64,000 bases of DNA from Bos javanicus (GCF_032452875.1 NC_083870.1:3658001-3722000), one strand, 5' to 3'. Counted from the stretch's first letter, positions 34,375-46,016 are shown. The notes: generated from the letters alone by a model not told the origin. Translations and numbers: made by a program.

Positions 34375-34830
34375 CCCATTATTTATGGCTGCATAGCAGA
34401 GCACACCAAAAGTTAGAGGCTTGAAACAGCGGCCTTTTATTTTGCTAATGAACCTGCGATTTAGGAGGGCTCAGCAAGGATGGCTTGTTGCTATTGGAGG
34501 CAGTGTTGGCTGGAGTAGCTCAGCTGGAGACAGAGGACCTGTTTTTGAGGTGGCTTAAACATGTGGCTGGCAGTTTGGTTCTGGCTTTTGCCTAGGAGCT
34601 CAGCTGGGGCTGTTGGCTAGGGGCCCTGGTTCCTCTCCATGTGGGCCTCTCTGCACAGGGTTGCTTGGGCTTCCTTACAGCATAGTGGCTGGCTTCCAAG
34701 AGTGAATGATCAAGAGACAGGAAGTAGAACCACCAGTCTTCAAATCTGGGCCCAGAAACTGGCACAGCGAGACTTCCATTGTCACTGTCACTGTTACAGT
34801 GCCCACGCAGATCCACGGTGAGAAGATATA
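34375..34830 (+). repeat. Ancient mammalian interspersed repeat, family not assigned
   Basis: GGCTGCATAGCAGAGCACAC, GAGGCTTGAAACAGCGGCCT, CTCCATGTGGGCCTCTCTGC and AGAGTGAATGATCAAGAGAC follow a well-known old repeat consensus in the same order. The copy at 41590-41930 belongs to the same group. Confidence 0.55.
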
Positions 34831-35926
34831 GTCCCAGCTCTTGATAGGAAGAGAGTCAAAGAATTTATAACCAGATATCCTTAATCTTCTACAATAAGCA
34901 TACTTGTTAGATATATGGAAAAATTCAAGGCAGCAATGCAATGAAGTCTTTCTCTGAGCAGCCGCAAATCTGGGACAAAGCTGGACTCAGTGCCTGTAAG
35001 CTTGTGATTTCCCAGACTGTGCTCTATCTAGCGTATCATTCTGCTGTTTTGCATAATCTAATAAATAGCAATAACTCTCCTCTGTCCTCATGGCCCAAGT
35101 TTTCAACCTCAAAGCACATTAGAATATTAATAAGGGAGATGTACCAGTACTTTTGTCTTGAACTACTGAAATAGAGTCTAGGCATTTAGAAAACAAAGGA
35201 AAACATCAAAACCATAAAAACAGACAATTCTCATTGTCTTGGTTGATTAGGTGATGTAGGGGATGTAATATGGTAGCCTCAAGTTATAGTGGCGGAGTGG
35301 GTAGCCCAGAACCATTTGCCTGAATGCCCATGATGGGACTAGGAGGCCTTTTGTGGGTCATTTTGAGATTATGAGTTCATCTTAAAGGCTTTTGGGGAGC
35401 TTCCCAGCCTCATGAATGGCATGCCACATACTGTGCCCTCTGGAAATCTCCAGAAGCTTATAGTAACAGTTGCCTCTGTCTTCTTTGAAAGAGCTTGATT
35501 GTCTTTGTGCAGATGGAGCCCCAAAATGAAGAACTCCCTTTCCCAGGAGTCTCTGGGTCAAGCATACCTTTATCCTTCTCCAGTAGTGCAGGTCTATAGG
35601 TAAGAACTTTCCCAGCCCAAGGTGACAGCCCTTAACCTGTGATGACAATGCTGGAAAAGAAGTTGATGGTCTCTAAGCTTTGCAGTGCATGGCCCTTCAG
35701 TATGGCACCCGAATATATTTTCTCTCTTCAGGCATGTCTGTGCAGTGACTTCAGGGACATGAAGTAGATAAGAGCCAGCCTGTGAACTTTCACATCTGTC
35801 AGTTATGGTACCCGGAGTTCAGAGGGATAGGCTACTCCTGTCCTGCCATCTCTTAGGTTGAAGCAGAATGGTCTTGGGAATCCATCGGTTTCAGAATCCA
35901 ATTGAGTGGAGATTTCTTGCCATAAA
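34831..35926. other. No recognised feature
   Basis: No gene or repeat recognised. Confidence 0.5.
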
Positions 35927-36228
35927 GGGCTTTTTTGATAGCTCAGTTGGAACCGCCTGCAATGCAGGAGACCCCGGTTCAATTCCTGGGTTGGGAAGAT
36001 CCCCTGGAGAAGGGATAGGTTACCCACTCCGGTATTCTTGGGCCTCCCTTGTGACTCAGCTGGTAAAGAATCTGCCTGCAATGCAAGAGACCTGGGTCCA
36101 ATCCCCGGGTTGGGAAGATCCCCTGGAAAGGGAAAGGCTACCCACTCCAGTACTCTGGCCTGGAGAATTCCATGGATTGTGTCCATGGGGTTGCAAAGAG
36201 TCGGACATGACTGAGTGACTTTCGCTTA
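35927..36228 (+). mobile_element. Head-to-tail Bov-tA dimer
   Basis: Unit one (35927-36040) has the tRNA-like head and stops at GGTATTCTTG. Unit two (36041-36228) restarts at GGCCTCCCTTGTGACTCAGC and is complete. The junction is seamless, suggesting a dimeric SINE form rather than two independent insertions. Confidence 0.88.
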
Positions 36229-36618
36229 CTTTCTTGCTACACAAATCCATATGACTGGGAATGTGGTTTAATCATGACTGGACCTGAGACTGTTTTTACA
36301 CTGGAGATTCTTTTCATTTGTTTATGAACCTGATAAAGTACTTATCACTTCAGGCCTATGTGCCGGGCATATTGTAGAACTCAGAATAATAGATGCAGTT
36401 TTAGTCTGTCCTCTCTAATTCCTGCCAGGCATTCAGGGGGACCCAGGGGAAAGGAAAAAAAAAAGTGAATCCTGGTGATTGAAATGCTTAGTTCCTGGGA
36501 TTCCACTACATCTGTGGAGGAGATTTCAGATAAATTTTAAGCTCTTTGAATATTAGAGGACATGGGGAAGTCAGAATAGAAAGAGACTTCCAGATTTGGG
36601 GGACATTATAGCAAAACT
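36229..36618. other. No recognised feature
   Basis: A short L2-like scrap may lie near 36350-36430. Nothing else seen. Confidence 0.4.
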
Positions 36619-36824
36619 TGGCTTCCCTGGTGGCTTAGATGGTAAAGAATCTGCCTGCAATGTGGGAGACCTGGATTCAATCCCTGGGTCAAGAAGATCC
36701 TCTAGAGAAGAGAATGGCTACCCTCTCCAGTATTTTTCCCTGGAGAATTCCATGGACAGAGGAGCCTGGCAGGCTGCAGTCCATAGGGTCGCAAAGAGTC
36801 AGACACGAGTGAGTGACTAACACT
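36619..36824 (+). mobile_element. Bov-tA SINE
   Basis: TGGCTTCCCTGGTGGCTTAG head, full body, ends GAGTGAGTGACTAACACTTT. Confidence 0.93.
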
Positions 36825-37699
36825 TTTACCTTCATATAGCAAATACTGTCATGATGGCAGATTTTGTATAGAAAGTTCTTTCCCTGTCCTGTGGGTGATC
36901 AGATTTACCCAAGATTATTCTAGGAGTCATAATCAAATATAATATTCTTTCCCAAGTCCTTACCCACATAGCATCCCCTCTGTATTGCCGAGTACCTAAG
37001 TCTGCACAAATGAAATGCTCTGAGCTCTCCCAACTCTAGGTTCTGCAGTTGAGCGGTAATTACTTTCCAGTTGATCTCAGTGACCCACGCTGACTGCATG
37101 ACTCCCCAAATCATCTGCTAAGATAAGGAAAGATTAAAAATACAGGGACAAAGAGAAGGAAAGGTGGGAGAGGGAAGGTGTGTGGGCCACATCTGCACCT
37201 CTCTCCTGTTGGGTGCAGGGCCCCTCTGCTAATTGCTCCTTTTGTACAGATGCTGATCTGCTTTATCTCCAGTTCCCGTAGGGGTGAGATGATGTCCAGG
37301 TACCTTCAATGACTCTCTTTGCATTACTGCTCCGTCTTGAGTATCCTGTGGATTTTGATGGTGGCAGTTTTGAGTTTGAAATGCTCCATCTTGTGACTTT
37401 CTGTTGATTAAGAAGTAAAAGGAACAGGCAATTGAGGTGCTTCTTATCCCCTTGCCCTGCTCGTTTATTTTATGACTTGAAGCCTGCTAACTCTTCCCAT
37501 CCAGGAAGAAAGCCTGGATGGCGGGAACAGAAAATGAGGAGTAGCAAGAGATCGAGTCTGGGAAGGAGAGCTAGTATCATCATCACCTATCTGTGATGAG
37601 GTTTCAGTTTCTGCTGCATAAAGCTAGGACAGATTGCTGGGGTGTCAAGGTCCCTGCCATCCAGGAACTGTCAGACCACCGAAAGGGTCAAGAATCCAG
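36825..37699. other. No recognised feature
   Basis: No gene or repeat recognised. Confidence 0.5.
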
Positions 37700-37870
37700 A
37701 GAGCAACAGCCTTTAGTCACCAGACCTGGGTTCATCTGATAACAGCCACTTACTGGCAGGAGAACTTTGGGCAGCGTTCTGTATTCCTGAGGCTTTTGCT
37801 CATCTGTGAAACAGAGAGAATGTGCCATGAGATTGTTGTGAACGTCTAATGACACGACTTTGAGAGATGA
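37700..37870 (+). repeat. MIR SINE
   Basis: CACCAGACCTGGGTTCATCT, CAGCCACTTACTGGC, TGCTCATCTGTGAAACAGAG and GATTGTTGTGAACGTCTAAT are in MIR order. Confidence 0.8.
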
Positions 37871-39119
37871 CCATTTAGTGTAGGTAGACAAGTGTTTTTC
37901 TCACTTCTGTTTCTTTTTTTTTTTTTTCTCATTGAGGCAGCAAGATGGGCTATGTCTTCTCTCTGGGCCTTAATATACAGTGACTTTTGCAGAGGTGAAT
38001 GCTGTGATGTGGTTTGACAAGACCAGCTCGACAGCAAGCTTGTAGCTCCAGATACGAAGAAGTGATGGTTTTCATGGATCATGGGGAAGGTAGATGGTTC
38101 ACTCGTCTCCTTGAGCACCTGGCCATGTCAGATCCCCAGCAGTTTTGATTCCTCCCTGGGGAAGCTTCTTAGAGCCATGAAGGGAGTGCAAATTACTCTG
38201 AGAGTTTGTAGCAGATGAACTTCCAGGGAGGATTGGGTGGAACTTGACTGGAGGTGGTGGGTGGAAGGGAGGATTCCTCCAGGAAGAAGGGAAGAAGGCA
38301 CCATGCAGACCATTGTTGCTGTTGTTAGATCCAAGGCAGAGGGCCTGAGAGAAGGTCACAAGTTGCCCTTGCATCTCGGGCTGAGAGGTAACAAATGAGC
38401 TGACAGTCTGCCCTCCAGCCCCCTACCAGGACTTCCTTGGTTTTGCCACTGGGAGCTCTTGCTGGGCAGCGATGCCGTCCCTGCCAGGTTTTTGTTATTA
38501 AAGTTGATCCCATGTATCAGAGAGTGGAAAGCAAGCCTTGGAAATCGGCATCCAAGTGGGATTCGAGGCTCTCTGTAGCAGTGTGTGCCAAGGGCTGGGG
38601 GTGGGGACGTGCGGCGAGCTCTCCGCTCAGCATCCAGGAGCAAGCCCTCAGCATCATTCACTCTGTCAGGGTATCTCGGTGGTAATCACTTCCAAATGGC
38701 TATGGGGTGGGGAGGGGGCTCCCCTCCAGTCACCCAAGGAATGCCTTGACTCAGGGCGGAAAGGGAGGTTTTTCCATAAGCAGCTCCTCTTTCCAAAGGG
38801 GACAAGGGGAGAACATGAGACACCCGTAAACCTCTCTTAGCATCATCTATAATAATATCCATGTCAAGAAAACAGAGGGGGAGGCTGCGATAATCCAGGG
38901 TGCTGTCAGGTCCCATATGCTGACCTGGGAGGTGCTTTCAGGATGAGCAGTTCACCCCTCCAGAAATGACCATTACGGCTTGAGCATCTTCTGTGACGGA
39001 GATTGTTAAGTGTATGCATAGACACAGACTCTGCTCTAAGTGATAGGTGCTATAAAAGTCACCGTCACACATGGACAAGAGCTGCAGAACATAGCACCAG
39101 AGTCCAAGTGGCAGGTCTG
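37871..39119. other. No recognised feature
   Basis: A run of about 14-15 T lies near 37914-37928 with no polyadenylation signal beside it. No gene or repeat recognised. Confidence 0.5.
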
Positions 39120-39300
39120 GGAGACCAAGCCCACACTGTTCCTTATTAGCTATGTGATTTTATCTGAGTCACTTAACCTTTTTATGCCTCAATTTTTCTT
39201 ACCTGTAAAGTAGGGAGTGTACTCTCTATTTAGTAGAATTGTTACTAGGATTAAGTAATAAAACTTTTCAGAAAGGGTGAATTACTAAGTAGGTGCCCAG
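39120..39300 (+). repeat. MIR SINE
   Basis: GAGTCACTTAACCTTTTTAT, CTTACCTGTAAAGTAGGGAG and AATTGTTACTAGGATTAAGT follow the MIR core and 3' half. Confidence 0.8.
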
Positions 39301-39561
39301 TGCAGTTTTAAAAATTTATATTAAAGAGATCCAGTGTCTTTCCTATTGCTTTACCTTAGACACCTTGCTGTCTTCAATTTCTGCTGAACACTTTGCAATA
39401 TCACACGTAAAGATCATATCCAAAATGTGTCTGGAGCTTTCTTGCATTAAAAACAGTTTCATTTGTTTCATGCCGCAACTCACATCACTTTCATTTGCAG
39501 TGAGAGCCAGAGACTAGTAGAGCTGGAGTGATTTGGCCATGTGACTTGAGTGCCGGGCGTC

Positions 39562-39935
39562 CTGGGTGTTCCCGGCTGTCCTCCCAGGCATGGGTTCGCA
39601 GAGGGCTGACCTGGGGGTCTCTGGGTATCCTGGGTGTTCCTGGCTCTCGTCCTGGGCATGGGATCACAGAGGGCTGACTCGGGGCTCTCCGGGTGTCCTG
39701 GGTGTTCCAGGCTATCCTCCTGGGCACGGGCTCGCAGAGGGCTGACCCGAGGCTCTCTGGGTGTCCTGGGTGTTCTCTGGGTATCCTGGGTGTTCCTGGC
39801 TGTCCTGGGCACGGGCTCGCAGAGGGCTGACCCGGGGCTCTCTGGGTGTCCTGGGTGTTCTCTGGGTGTCCTGGGTATTCCGGCTCTCCTCCTGGGCATG
39901 GATTCGCAGGGGGCTGACCCGGGGCTCTCTGGGGC
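39562..39935 (+). repeat. GC-rich minisatellite, 68-bp unit with 20-bp sub-units
   Basis: Each unit begins CTGGGTGTTC (or a variant). Borders give lengths 68 (39562), 68 (39630), 68 (39698), 20 (39766), 65 (39786), 20 (39851) and about 65 (39871). The 20-bp units are the unit start joined to the unit end (CTGGGTGTTCTCTGGGTATC), as if 48 bp had been deleted. All reading frames through it stay open because of composition and unit length, so coding is not implied. Likely polymorphic. Confidence 0.92.
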
Positions 39936-40554
39936 CCACTGAGAATCCGCCAGTGGCCACTGGCCTGGCTGCCTACACTGAGGGTGTGTTAGATGCGTCA
40001 GTCTCACACCTGGACTGATCCTTCCTTTATTAATATGCCTACTGGTGTTTTCCTCAGAACTATTTCTCCCACCGTTGATTCCTTTCTTTCTTTTCCTCTC
40101 ACACTGGCAAACAGGTTCCAGAAGGCCTTCTCTGACTGCTTGGCCTCCAGCAATAGTTCCGTATCTCGACCTCTATTAGGGAGGAAGGGGAAAGTAGCAT
40201 TCCTTAACCGTGGTTAGTGGTCTTCACTGTCTTTCTCTGAAAGTTGAAGTTTTACACGCGCTGTTGCTCAGAGACTATTTTCACTTAAGATGTGAGTCCA
40301 AACATTGATGGCAGAATGAGGTGCCTGCTGTTAACTCATTGTATGTCTTCTAGGTCCTTCCATGCATGGGGCAGGCTCCTCTGGGTGGAAATTCCCTGGA
40401 GGTGTGTGCAAAGTGCCAAGACCAGCTGACCTAGCACAGGCTGGCTGCCTAGTTGCAGAGTCAGAAGGATCTGTCCTAAGGATCTGGAGGTTGCAAGTGA
40501 AGCACCGAGTAACTCACCAGCATCTGTATTAAGTGTGTCCACACTGTGTACATA
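39936..40554. other. No recognised feature
   Basis: No gene or repeat recognised. Confidence 0.5.
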
Positions 40555-40612
40555 GACACAAGAGCCTGGTGGGCTACAGTCCGTGGATTGCAAAGAGTCA
40601 GACACGACTGAC
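40555..40612 (+). mobile_element. BovA fragment
   Basis: GAGCCTGGTGGGCTACAGTC through CAAAGAGTCAGACACGACTG, the end of a Bov-tA/BovA body; 5'-truncated. Confidence 0.85.
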
Positions 40613-41589
40613 ACATACACACTGCACTGCACATCACCTAGAATTCCTTCTGGGTGTAGCATGGCCTGGGGATAGAAGTCCTGCTAGTGTTCTTTTTTCT
40701 GTCTCTGGGACAGGCGTGTTTGTGGCTAATGACTGTCTCAAGTTGTACGATGGTCGTGGGCTTGTTCATACCAGCCCTTCCCCCACCCCTTTTACATTTC
40801 TATCTGGCACCTGAGCTATCCAAAATTCTTGTGGAATGGCAGCCCAGCTTTCTGAACAGCAGATATCTGCCAGATTTAAGCCTTTTTGGAACTAGATTCG
40901 GTGAGGTTTGGATGGACAGAGTTATGAGAACCAATGAATTAATAGAGATTGATGTTCACACAAGAGTTAGAGTTCCTCTCTCACTTTCTTTGTCTCTTGC
41001 TCCCTATTATCTTTCCTCTGGCTTTCCCTCCACTTCCAGAGCTGTGCCCTGGCATTGCTTCCTGTGTTGGTCAGCAGAATGAATTTCCTGCCATTTGTTT
41101 CACTGTCATTTCTGGAACGGGAAGGGAAGCTTGGCCTGCCTTGCCTGCACCGCCTGATTCCCTTGCATGAAGCCACAGGGAGCTGTCATTACTACTGCCC
41201 ATATGCACAGACACAGCATCTGTCTTCTGCCCGGGAGGACACAGTGAGTGTAGCTGCCAGCAGCTCAGGCCTGAGCCCCAGCTCCTGCTGACCACTTCAC
41301 TCTATGTGCTGCCCAGGCAGGGGATAGAGAAGGAGGAGGGTGGGCTTCCAGTAAGGACTGGAGTGAAAAATCCTGTGATGCTGAAAAGTCTGGTTAAGGC
41401 AGCCACCTCCGGCTGCCATATCTCTGGGCAGTATCAGGGGTTGTATCCTGGGTGTGCGATGGTGTTGAGAGACCCGCAGGCTGGCAGTGAGCTTCAGAGA
41501 CCATCTGTGCTGACCGCACTTGGGAAGGTGCTGTCACCATGTGATGTAGATAAATGGAGAAAGAACAAGCAGATGATCACATTTAGCTT
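40613..41589. other. No recognised feature
   Basis: Chance reading frames only; no family recognised. Confidence 0.5.
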
Positions 41590-41930
41590 TTTGAGAGTGT
41601 ATTGGTTAGCTATTGCCACAGGAACGCAGCATAACAAAGCATCCTGAGGCTCAGGGACTTAAAAACTCAAGCATTTACTTTTCTCACTCATGGGGCTCTG
41701 GGTTGACAGGGGCAGTCTTTTTCGGGCTGTGGGCCACTTGGACTCAGCTCCAGGTGTCAGGTTGGGCTCAGGTCTTGTCTGCATTCTCTTCGGATCATCA
41801 GTCATGAGCCACCTTCTCATGAAGGATGATAGCAGTCAAACCACGTGTGCACATTTGCTCACATTCCATTGGCCAGACAAGTCCTGTGGTGAAGCCCAAC
41901 GTTAATGAGGGAGAAATTTTACTCAATCTC
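41590..41930 (+). repeat. Ancient mammalian interspersed repeat, same group as 34375-34830
   Basis: GTATTGGTTAGCTATTGCCA, CAGCATAACAAAGCATCCTG, TGGGGCTCTGGGTTGACAGG and CTCACATTCCATTGGCCAGA follow the same old consensus. Confidence 0.55.
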
Positions 41931-41982
41931 AAAGTGAAGTGGTGTTGAGTGGAGTGAATATTTATTGTGTGTAGCTGGGATA

Positions 41983-42190
41983 TAGGCTTCCCAGGGGGCT
42001 CAATGGGTATAGAATCCACCTGCGGTGCAGAACACACAGGTTCAATCTCTGGGTTGGGAGGGTCCACTGGAGAAGGAAATGGCAACCCACTCCAGTATTC
42101 TTGTCTGGAAAATCCCATGGACAGAGGAGCCTGGTGGGCTGCAGTCCATGGCGTCTTGAAGAGTCGAACATGACTGACGTGACTGAGCAC
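41983..42190 (+). mobile_element. Bov-tA SINE
   Basis: AGGCTTCCCAGGGGGCTCAA head and full body, ends GACTGACGTGACTGAGCAC. AGCTGGG is found before and after. Confidence 0.92.
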
Positions 42191-42354
42191 ATGTGCACAC
42201 AGCTGGGGCGCAGGTCCAGGCAGCAGTTGGGCAGTGAGAAAGTTCGCTTCTTTGAGTGCACATCGGGGCAAAAGGGCTGTCCTGACTTTCCATGTGCTGT
42301 GGCTCTTGGCTGATCAGTCCTTGTCTTACACACTGTACCTTATCTCTTGTCTCA

Positions 42355-42440
42355 CGAAATTTTACAGATGAGGAAATGAAGCAGGGAAAGGTTGAGTAAA
42401 TTTCCCAGAGCGACCTAGTTAGGAAAGAGTGGAGCCTGGC
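42355..42440 (-). repeat. MIR SINE, diverged
   Basis: TTTTACAGATGAGGAAATGA and AATTTCCCAGAGCGACCTAG are the reversed MIR core. Confidence 0.65.
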
Positions 42441-43436
42441 TTTACCACCTCAATTCTAACCATCTCCAGACCTGAGCTGCTGACCAGTATGTGACAGAGT
42501 GTCTGCCTGTGGCTCCCCCTCCAGGCCCAGAGTCTTTACACTTTGGATGGAGGCTGTGCATTTTAAGAAAACAATATCTGATCTGGGATAATCCCACAGA
42601 GATACTAGACAGGACATCCTGTGTAGAAGACATGGAAAGTTTTATGCTTTGTAGCTTCTGCCTTGAAAAATCCACCCTGAGTTCCAAAGCTTGAACCAAG
42701 GCTATTAGGCAGAGGGGTCTCAGAACTTGGCAAGGCATTGAGTGTGGAGGAAGTGGCTTCCTTCTCAATCTTACCTTGGCTCCTTACATTCCTATCTGAT
42801 ACTTGTCTGCTTTCCATCATGCTTTCCCTCCTTGGGACCCGGAGGGCTGGTGGTTGGAGGGAAGAAGAAGGCGTGGGCGTAGGTGCTGTCTGGAGGAACA
42901 AGTCAGTGGGCTGCCGAAGCCAAGTCCGTGACCAGCAGGATCCCAGGAGGGCCAGCAGTTTGTGGTTACTTGGCCACTCTTCCAGCTGAGGAATGTGTTT
43001 CCCCCTTCTCATCTGTCTTGTGTTTTTGTAAATTTTGACGAGGATCCATGAATAACCCAAAGCTCCAGAGTGGGTACAAGGTCAGCCAACCACAAAGTGT
43101 TCCCAGCCCCCAGCACATTTGGAGTAAGTCAGATGCCACTGGTGAGCCATAAAGGAGATAAGCATGTGTGGATAAATGCCCATGTAAAGATGGATGCACA
43201 GGGAGCCTGTCCTGGATTTACCTTCACATTTGGGAGCATGTTGGAGTTCTCTGTCTGTCTGATAATTGTAGTCTTAGCACAAAAGAAGTGTTCTCACCAG
43301 CTCTGTATTAATGGTTTTAGCCTAAGACATATGAAAATTACATATTATCTTTCTCCTCAAAGCTTGAGAATTTCAGTATTATTATTTATAAGATACCCTT
43401 CCAAAGATGATTTGAGGCAATTTATAATAATATCAG
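42441..43436. other. No recognised feature
   Basis: No gene or repeat recognised. Confidence 0.5.
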
Positions 43437-43797
43437 ATGCTATGGACTGAATGAATTTGAGAGGAAGGGACAGTCATATGTTTAACCCTAATCTCCCATG
43501 TGATAATATTTGTAGATAGAGACTTTGGGAGGTAATTCGTGTTAGATAAGGTCATGAGGGTGGGGACCCTCATTGTGGAATTAGCGCCCTTATAAGAAAA
43601 TGAGGAGACCTGGGCTCTCTTGAGGACAAAGCAAGAAGGCTCCATCTGTAAACCAGGGAGCAAGCTATCACCAAAAGTCAGATCTGCCAGCACCTTGATC
43701 TTGGATGTCTCCGCCTCCAGAACTTAGGAAATAAATGTTTATGGTTTAGGTCACTCAGTCTATGGTATTTGTTATAGAGTCTGAACTAAGATAACAA
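43437..43797 (+). mobile_element. MaLR-type (MLT1-like) solitary LTR
   Basis: TATGGACTGAATGAATTTG, GACTTTGGGAGGTAATTCGT, GTCATGAGGGTGGGGACCCT, CCTTATAAGAAAATGAGGAG, CACCTTGATCTTGGATGTC, then CTTAGGAAATAAATG and GGTATTTGTTATAG. The order TATA-like box, then AATAAA, fits an LTR of an ancient non-infectious ERV-like family. No internal part is present. Confidence 0.65.
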
Positions 43798-44242
43798 AGA
43801 CACAATAAAATGATTGAAATATGAATGAAAGAGGGAGAAGGGTGGTGTGGAGCAAGAGGTGTTCTAAAAGAAAGGCTCAGAGGAGTTCATTCAGGTGAAA
43901 CTGTGAAACTTAGTTCTGAACATCCTGGAAGCCAGGGGGAAAAGCAAGTGTGCTGAGTTACATGGGACTCAATAGCTAGCAAATGGCTGCCTCCCTGGGC
44001 ATCTGGAGAGAGAAACTTCCCCCAGCACTTTTGTCTAAGGAGGAGAAATCATAGAGATGATTATCCTAGAATTGCTAGGCAACTCAGTGGGCAGTGATTT
44101 TGTAAAAATGCCTTTGCCACAAATTCAGTAGGAATTACTGCCTCATCAGTCTTCATGGCACCCAGGTAAGGTAAAAAGCAATGGGGCACAGATATGTTTG
44201 TTGGGCAGCAGAGGACATTGAAGGCAAGGATGAGCAGTATTG
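43798..44242. other. No recognised feature
   Basis: No gene or repeat recognised. Confidence 0.5.
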
Positions 44243-44354
44243 CTGTTAAGGGTAGTCAGGGAGTGAGGAGGAAAGGAATCAGCGTTGTGGACATCTCACT
44301 GTCAAGGGTAGTCAGGGAGTGAGGAGGAAAGGAATCAGCGTTGTGGACATCTCA
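44243..44354 (+). repeat. 56-bp tandem duplication
   Basis: 44243-44298 and 44299-44354 are identical except one T/C at the fifth base. No transposon family is involved. It looks like a recent slippage or end-joining duplication. Confidence 0.95.
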
Positions 44355-44424
44355 GAACGTTCTCTTCCTTCAGTGCTGCAGTGTGGCGGGACACGGGGCA
44401 GGGACTTGAGGGTTTCCTCTTGTC

Positions 44425-44540
44425 TCCACCGTCAGACTGTCTGTGTAGCCTTGGAGAAGTCACTTAACTGTGGTCCAGTACACTGTGGGCCTTGCAGTTT
44501 CCTCTTCTATAAAATAAGACGGTTCATGTTCTGAAGACCC
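44425..44540 (+). repeat. MIR SINE, diverged
   Basis: TAGCCTTGGAGAAGTCACTT and AGTTTCCTCTTCTATAAAAT follow the MIR core. Confidence 0.7.
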
Positions 44541-44670
44541 CTTTGTACCCCAGCCTTCTATGATTTGGTATTTTTCCCCTTCCCTGAGAGCCATAAACTT
44601 AAGTGGAACCCAGTGAAAGAAGTCATCCTACAAAGAAATACTTCACCTTAAAAAAGCAAGTGGCTGGAGC

Positions 44671-45084
44671 CTATTATACAGAGTGAAGTAAGCCAGAAAG
44701 AAAAACACCAATACTGTATAGTAATGCATATATATGGAATCTAGAATGATGGTAGCAATAACCCTGTATATGAGACAGTAAAAGAGACATTGATGTACAG
44801 AACAGTCTTTTGGACTCTGTGGGAGAGGGAGAGGGTGGGATGATTTGGGAGAATGGCATTGAGACATGTATAATATCATATATGAAACGAGTCGCCAGTC
44901 CAGGTTCGATGCACGATACTGGATGCTTGGGGCTGGTGCACTGGGACGACCCAGAGGGATGGTATGGGGAGGGAGGAGGGAGGGGGGTTCAGGATGGGGA
45001 ACACGTGTACACCCGTGGCGGATTCATGTTGATACATGGCAAAACCAATACAATATTGTAAAGTTAAATAAAAAAAAAAAAAAA
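44671..45084 (+). mobile_element. 5'-truncated L1 3' end with poly(A)
   Basis: Same family segment as 68-496, in the opposite direction. It ends TATTGTAAAGTTAAAT and a run of A (45068-45084). GCAAGTGGCT with A-rich lead occurs at 44656-44665 and 45086-45095, giving a target duplication of about 10-14 bp. No coding part is left. Confidence 0.9.
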
Positions 45085-45095
45085 GGCAAGTGGCT

Positions 45096-45461
45096 TTCCA
45101 GAGATAAATAACTTGGCAACAGTTGAAAACAAAGGAGAAAGAGAAAGAACTGATTTAATCTGTGTTCTTTCTTTCTTGGTCCTCTCTGTCTTCACTATCC
45201 CACTGCTTTTCCTCCTAATTTTGTTTTCTTCTTCAAGTACCTCTTGGAACCTGGCTGTCAGTTTTGACACTAGGGGAGCATATTTAGCAAAGCGTTCCCA
45301 CCTTTTTTTCTTTTGACGCTGAATTCCATCAGGTTGGAAGCTGCCTGTCTGTGTAAACTGGGAGGAGGGCAGTACTTGGGTGCTAAGGAAACAGAGAATG
45401 GTTACATGAAGAGATGTGGCTCCTGGCTGCTTTAAAAAAAATAAATTTCAGAATTTTATTT
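45096..45461. other. No recognised feature
   Basis: No gene or repeat recognised. Confidence 0.5.
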
Positions 45462-45827
45462 TTAAAATTTTCTTTATTTATATTAGCATTTGTTTATTTG
45501 GCTGTGCCAGGTCTCAGTTGTGGCACACGGAATCAGTAGTTGCAGCACGGGAGCTCTTCCCCTGGAGAAGGGAACGGCAACCCACTTCAGTATTCTGTCT
45601 CCGTATTCTTCAGTACTCTTCTTCTGTCCTGGAGAATTCCATGGACAGAGGAGCCTAGTGGGCCACAGCCCATGGGGTCTCACAGTGTCAGTCATAAGTG
45701 AGAGACTAATACTTTCATTGGGAACTCTTACTTGTGGCATGTGGGATCTAGTTTCCTGACCAGGGATAGAACCCAGGCCCCCTGTATTGGGAGCATGGAG
45801 TTTTAGCCACTGGACCGCCAGAAAAGT
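45462..45827 (-). mobile_element. CHR-type SINE split by Bov-tA
   Basis: Left part TTTGGCTGTGCCAGGTCTCA to GCACGGGAGCTC; right part CTTGTGGCATGTGGGATCTA to GACCGCCAGAAAAGTCCC. Both are reversed CHR sequence. Confidence 0.85.
45551..45715 (+). mobile_element. Bov-tA fragment nested in CHR SINE
   Basis: CCCCTGGAGAAGGGAACGGC to GTGAGAGACTAATACTTTC, head missing. About 30 extra bases (CAGTATTCTGTCTCC, GTATTCTTCAGTACTCTTC) near 45587-45627 look like a local repeated copy of the CAGTATTCTT part. Confidence 0.88.
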
Positions 45828-45968
45828 CCCTGATAGCTCCTTCTTGTCCCCTGTGTGTGCCTGCTTTACATAAACTTCAGGTCTTACAGAAATCACAGAG
45901 TGTTAAAGTATTGCATTTGCAGAAGAGTGTATGTTTGGGGGGAATGTGTCTTGGACTCAGGCTAGTTT

Positions 45969-45969
45969 G

Positions 45970-46011
<42 letters not shown>

Positions 46012-46016
46012 ATGTG
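45969..46016 (+). repeat. (GT)n and (GTAT)n microsatellite
   Basis: About 14 GT units followed by three to four GTAT units. Likely length-polymorphic. Confidence 0.95.

Noticed and set aside
37914..37928. T run as the tail of a minus-strand retrocopy
   Set aside because: No AATAAA on the minus strand close to it and no duplication.
39480..40007. 175-codon minus frame and overlapping frames through the minisatellite
   Set aside because: All frames are open because of GC-rich repeat units; the protein would be a pure unit repeat without start context or domain.
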